Source: Sanghuangporus weigelae (lineage: Eukaryota > Basidiomycota > Agaricomycetes > Hymenochaetales > Hymenochaetaceae). Taken from it: a stretch of 64,000 nt of DNA. The notes beneath the pieces are model-generated. The model was not told the DNA's origin, made no database searches, and worked only from the letters and a program-made list of their open reading frames with translations. This document shows positions 62,872 through 64,000 of this stretch, piece by piece; the stretch's first letter is position 1, and each line of letters starts with the position of its first letter. The DNA is taken from NCBI GenBank assembly GCA_033182465.1, contig CP137318.1, positions 310,001 to 374,000 of the forward strand, written 5' to 3'. A program made the position numbers and the translations under genes.

Positions 62872-63598
62872 AACGCAGTCAAGAAAGGGTGGCTTATGCT
62901 CAGAGGAAGTTGTTAGAGAAAGGTGGCGCGGACCTGTCTATGTTCTTATACCCACCAAGGAGTATAATCTGTAGTAAGGAACGGCCCAGATATCACTTTG
63001 AAATTTGAAGCGATGGAAACTATCAGGATGGTAGCTAATCATAGGACAGAATAATCAGAAATGGTGCAATCCGCAGTCTAGGATAGCAATGTGTATCAAC
63101 ACCGAACAAAGATCAAGATAGCAAACTAGAAGACCACCTGTTTTTCCTAAGAATGAGTCGCAGTCATGATTTGCGCATGTAATAGTACATGTTGTGATTG
63201 AACAACAACGAACATCGTTACCGTCACGGTGCCCGTGATTATTTGCAAAAGAAGTGATGAAATGGTTCTGTCACCACTCAGAGGAGAGATGTACTTCCAT
63301 GTGTAGAAAGACATCGAGCTGCAGAAGGCCACATCCCAACGTAACTAGGCATTACTTGATGAGCCAAAAATCAGATCAGGGATCCATTCCTACCTGAAGT
63401 CAACTGTCAGAGTTGGACAGACCAGAAACGATTGTGAAGTTGATGCACCCAATCTCATCAAGATGGTTGCTCCCGTTCTGCTCACACACGTGAGGATGCA
63501 ACGTGCGGGAGATGCAGAAGCGAGTCTTCATCAAATAGCTTTGCTTGTTCTGAAATACAATACAAGCCATAGTCTCAGAAATATCGAGAAATAGGGAC
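62872..63598. other. Intergenic region between DUF6534 copy 6 and the fasciclin remnant
   Basis: About 730 bp. Short minus-strand frames (63147-63332, 63400-63621) have some hydrophobic content but no family I recognise. Confidence 0.4.
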
Positions 63599-64000
63599 CT
63601 ATACGCAAAGTACACCATCAAACAGATATAGCATCGCGTTAGCAGCCTAAATTAGTCGTTAGAGTACGACATATAAGTAAGAGATCCTAGCGAACCTTAG
63701 CTGTAACCTCAATGGAAATGTTCTCGCGATTTTTTCAGACCCGGCCGATTCATACGAACCGAACAGTAGCGTTGTCCAGAAGTGACTCGTGCTTTGACGA
63801 TGGAGAGTCTAGGAAGTACCTCTGCAAAGTATCCGAAGCTGTAAGCAAGGAGCACAGAGAGAGAAAACGGAGAGGCACATGCACGCGTAAGCAATGATCC
63901 ATCGCTGGACGTTCTAACTTTACGAGTGTCAAGAATTTCCTTCGAAATGACGGTGTCCTCTATAAAGATAGGTTCTTGATAACAAATGAGTAGTGCATGT
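63599..64000 (-). pseudogene. Decayed fasciclin (FAS1) gene copy, cut by the right edge
   Basis: Read on the minus strand it aligns with the fasciclin gene at 56579-57020: EDTVISKEILDTRK matches DDTVISEEEFDARS, the DNA of the VQRWI segment follows (TCCAGCGATGGATC in both) but in another frame, and the last exon AANAMLYLFDGVLCV (stop 63599-63601) matches AANGVLYLLDGALYG. Frame changes in the middle argue for a pseudogene. The first half lies beyond the window. Confidence 0.72.

Overview
The window looks like a piece of an Agaricomycete (mushroom-forming basidiomycete) nuclear genome. The genes are dense, carry many short introns of about 50-60 bp with GT-AG borders, and include families typical of that group: six DUF6534 membrane-protein copies, a Ppo-type fatty-acid dioxygenase, a UVDE-type UV endonuclease, and histone H3 ending in GERS. 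Coordinates of multi-exon genes below run from the chosen start codon to the stop. I read the splice sites by eye.

Left part (1-10.3 kb): an accessory region. A Ty1/copia-type LTR element enters from the left edge and ends inside an intron of a DUF6534 gene. Three further DUF6534 genes follow head-to-tail on the plus strand, with a 658-bp hAT element (perfect 8-bp target duplication) between the third and fourth copies.

Middle part (10.5-48 kb): mostly single-copy housekeeping genes. In order: an arrestin-type trafficking adaptor (-), a Ppo-like dioxygenase (-), a gene-poor 2.5 kb stretch with simple repeats, SNF1/AMPK kinase (-) head-to-head with histone H3 (+), CDP-alcohol phosphotransferase (-), a coiled-coil protein (+), a fifth DUF6534 gene (-), a cupin protein (+), a damaged ABC transporter (+), a small heat-shock protein (-) with heat-shock elements, UV damage endonuclease (+), an MRH-domain membrane protein (-), the 49-kDa subunit of respiratory complex I (+), a bifunctional siroheme synthase (+), and a Kv-beta-like aldo/keto reductase (-).

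Right part (48-64 kb): a nested pair of inverted-repeat elements; two tandem NIF3-family genes, the second lacking three of the expected metal ligands; coatomer beta subunit (-); a fasciclin-domain gene (-); a truncated aldo/keto-reductase pseudogene joined to another degenerate coding fragment; an HNH-nuclease-like gene (-); a sixth DUF6534 gene (-); and a second, decayed fasciclin copy at the right edge.

No tRNA, rRNA or CRISPR array was recognised. The strongest unusual items are the NIF3 pair, the hAT element with dense palindromic subterminal repeats, the nested inverted-repeat elements, the DUF6534 expansion interrupted by mobile elements, and a possible mitochondrial leader plus a GC-AG intron in the UV endonuclease gene.
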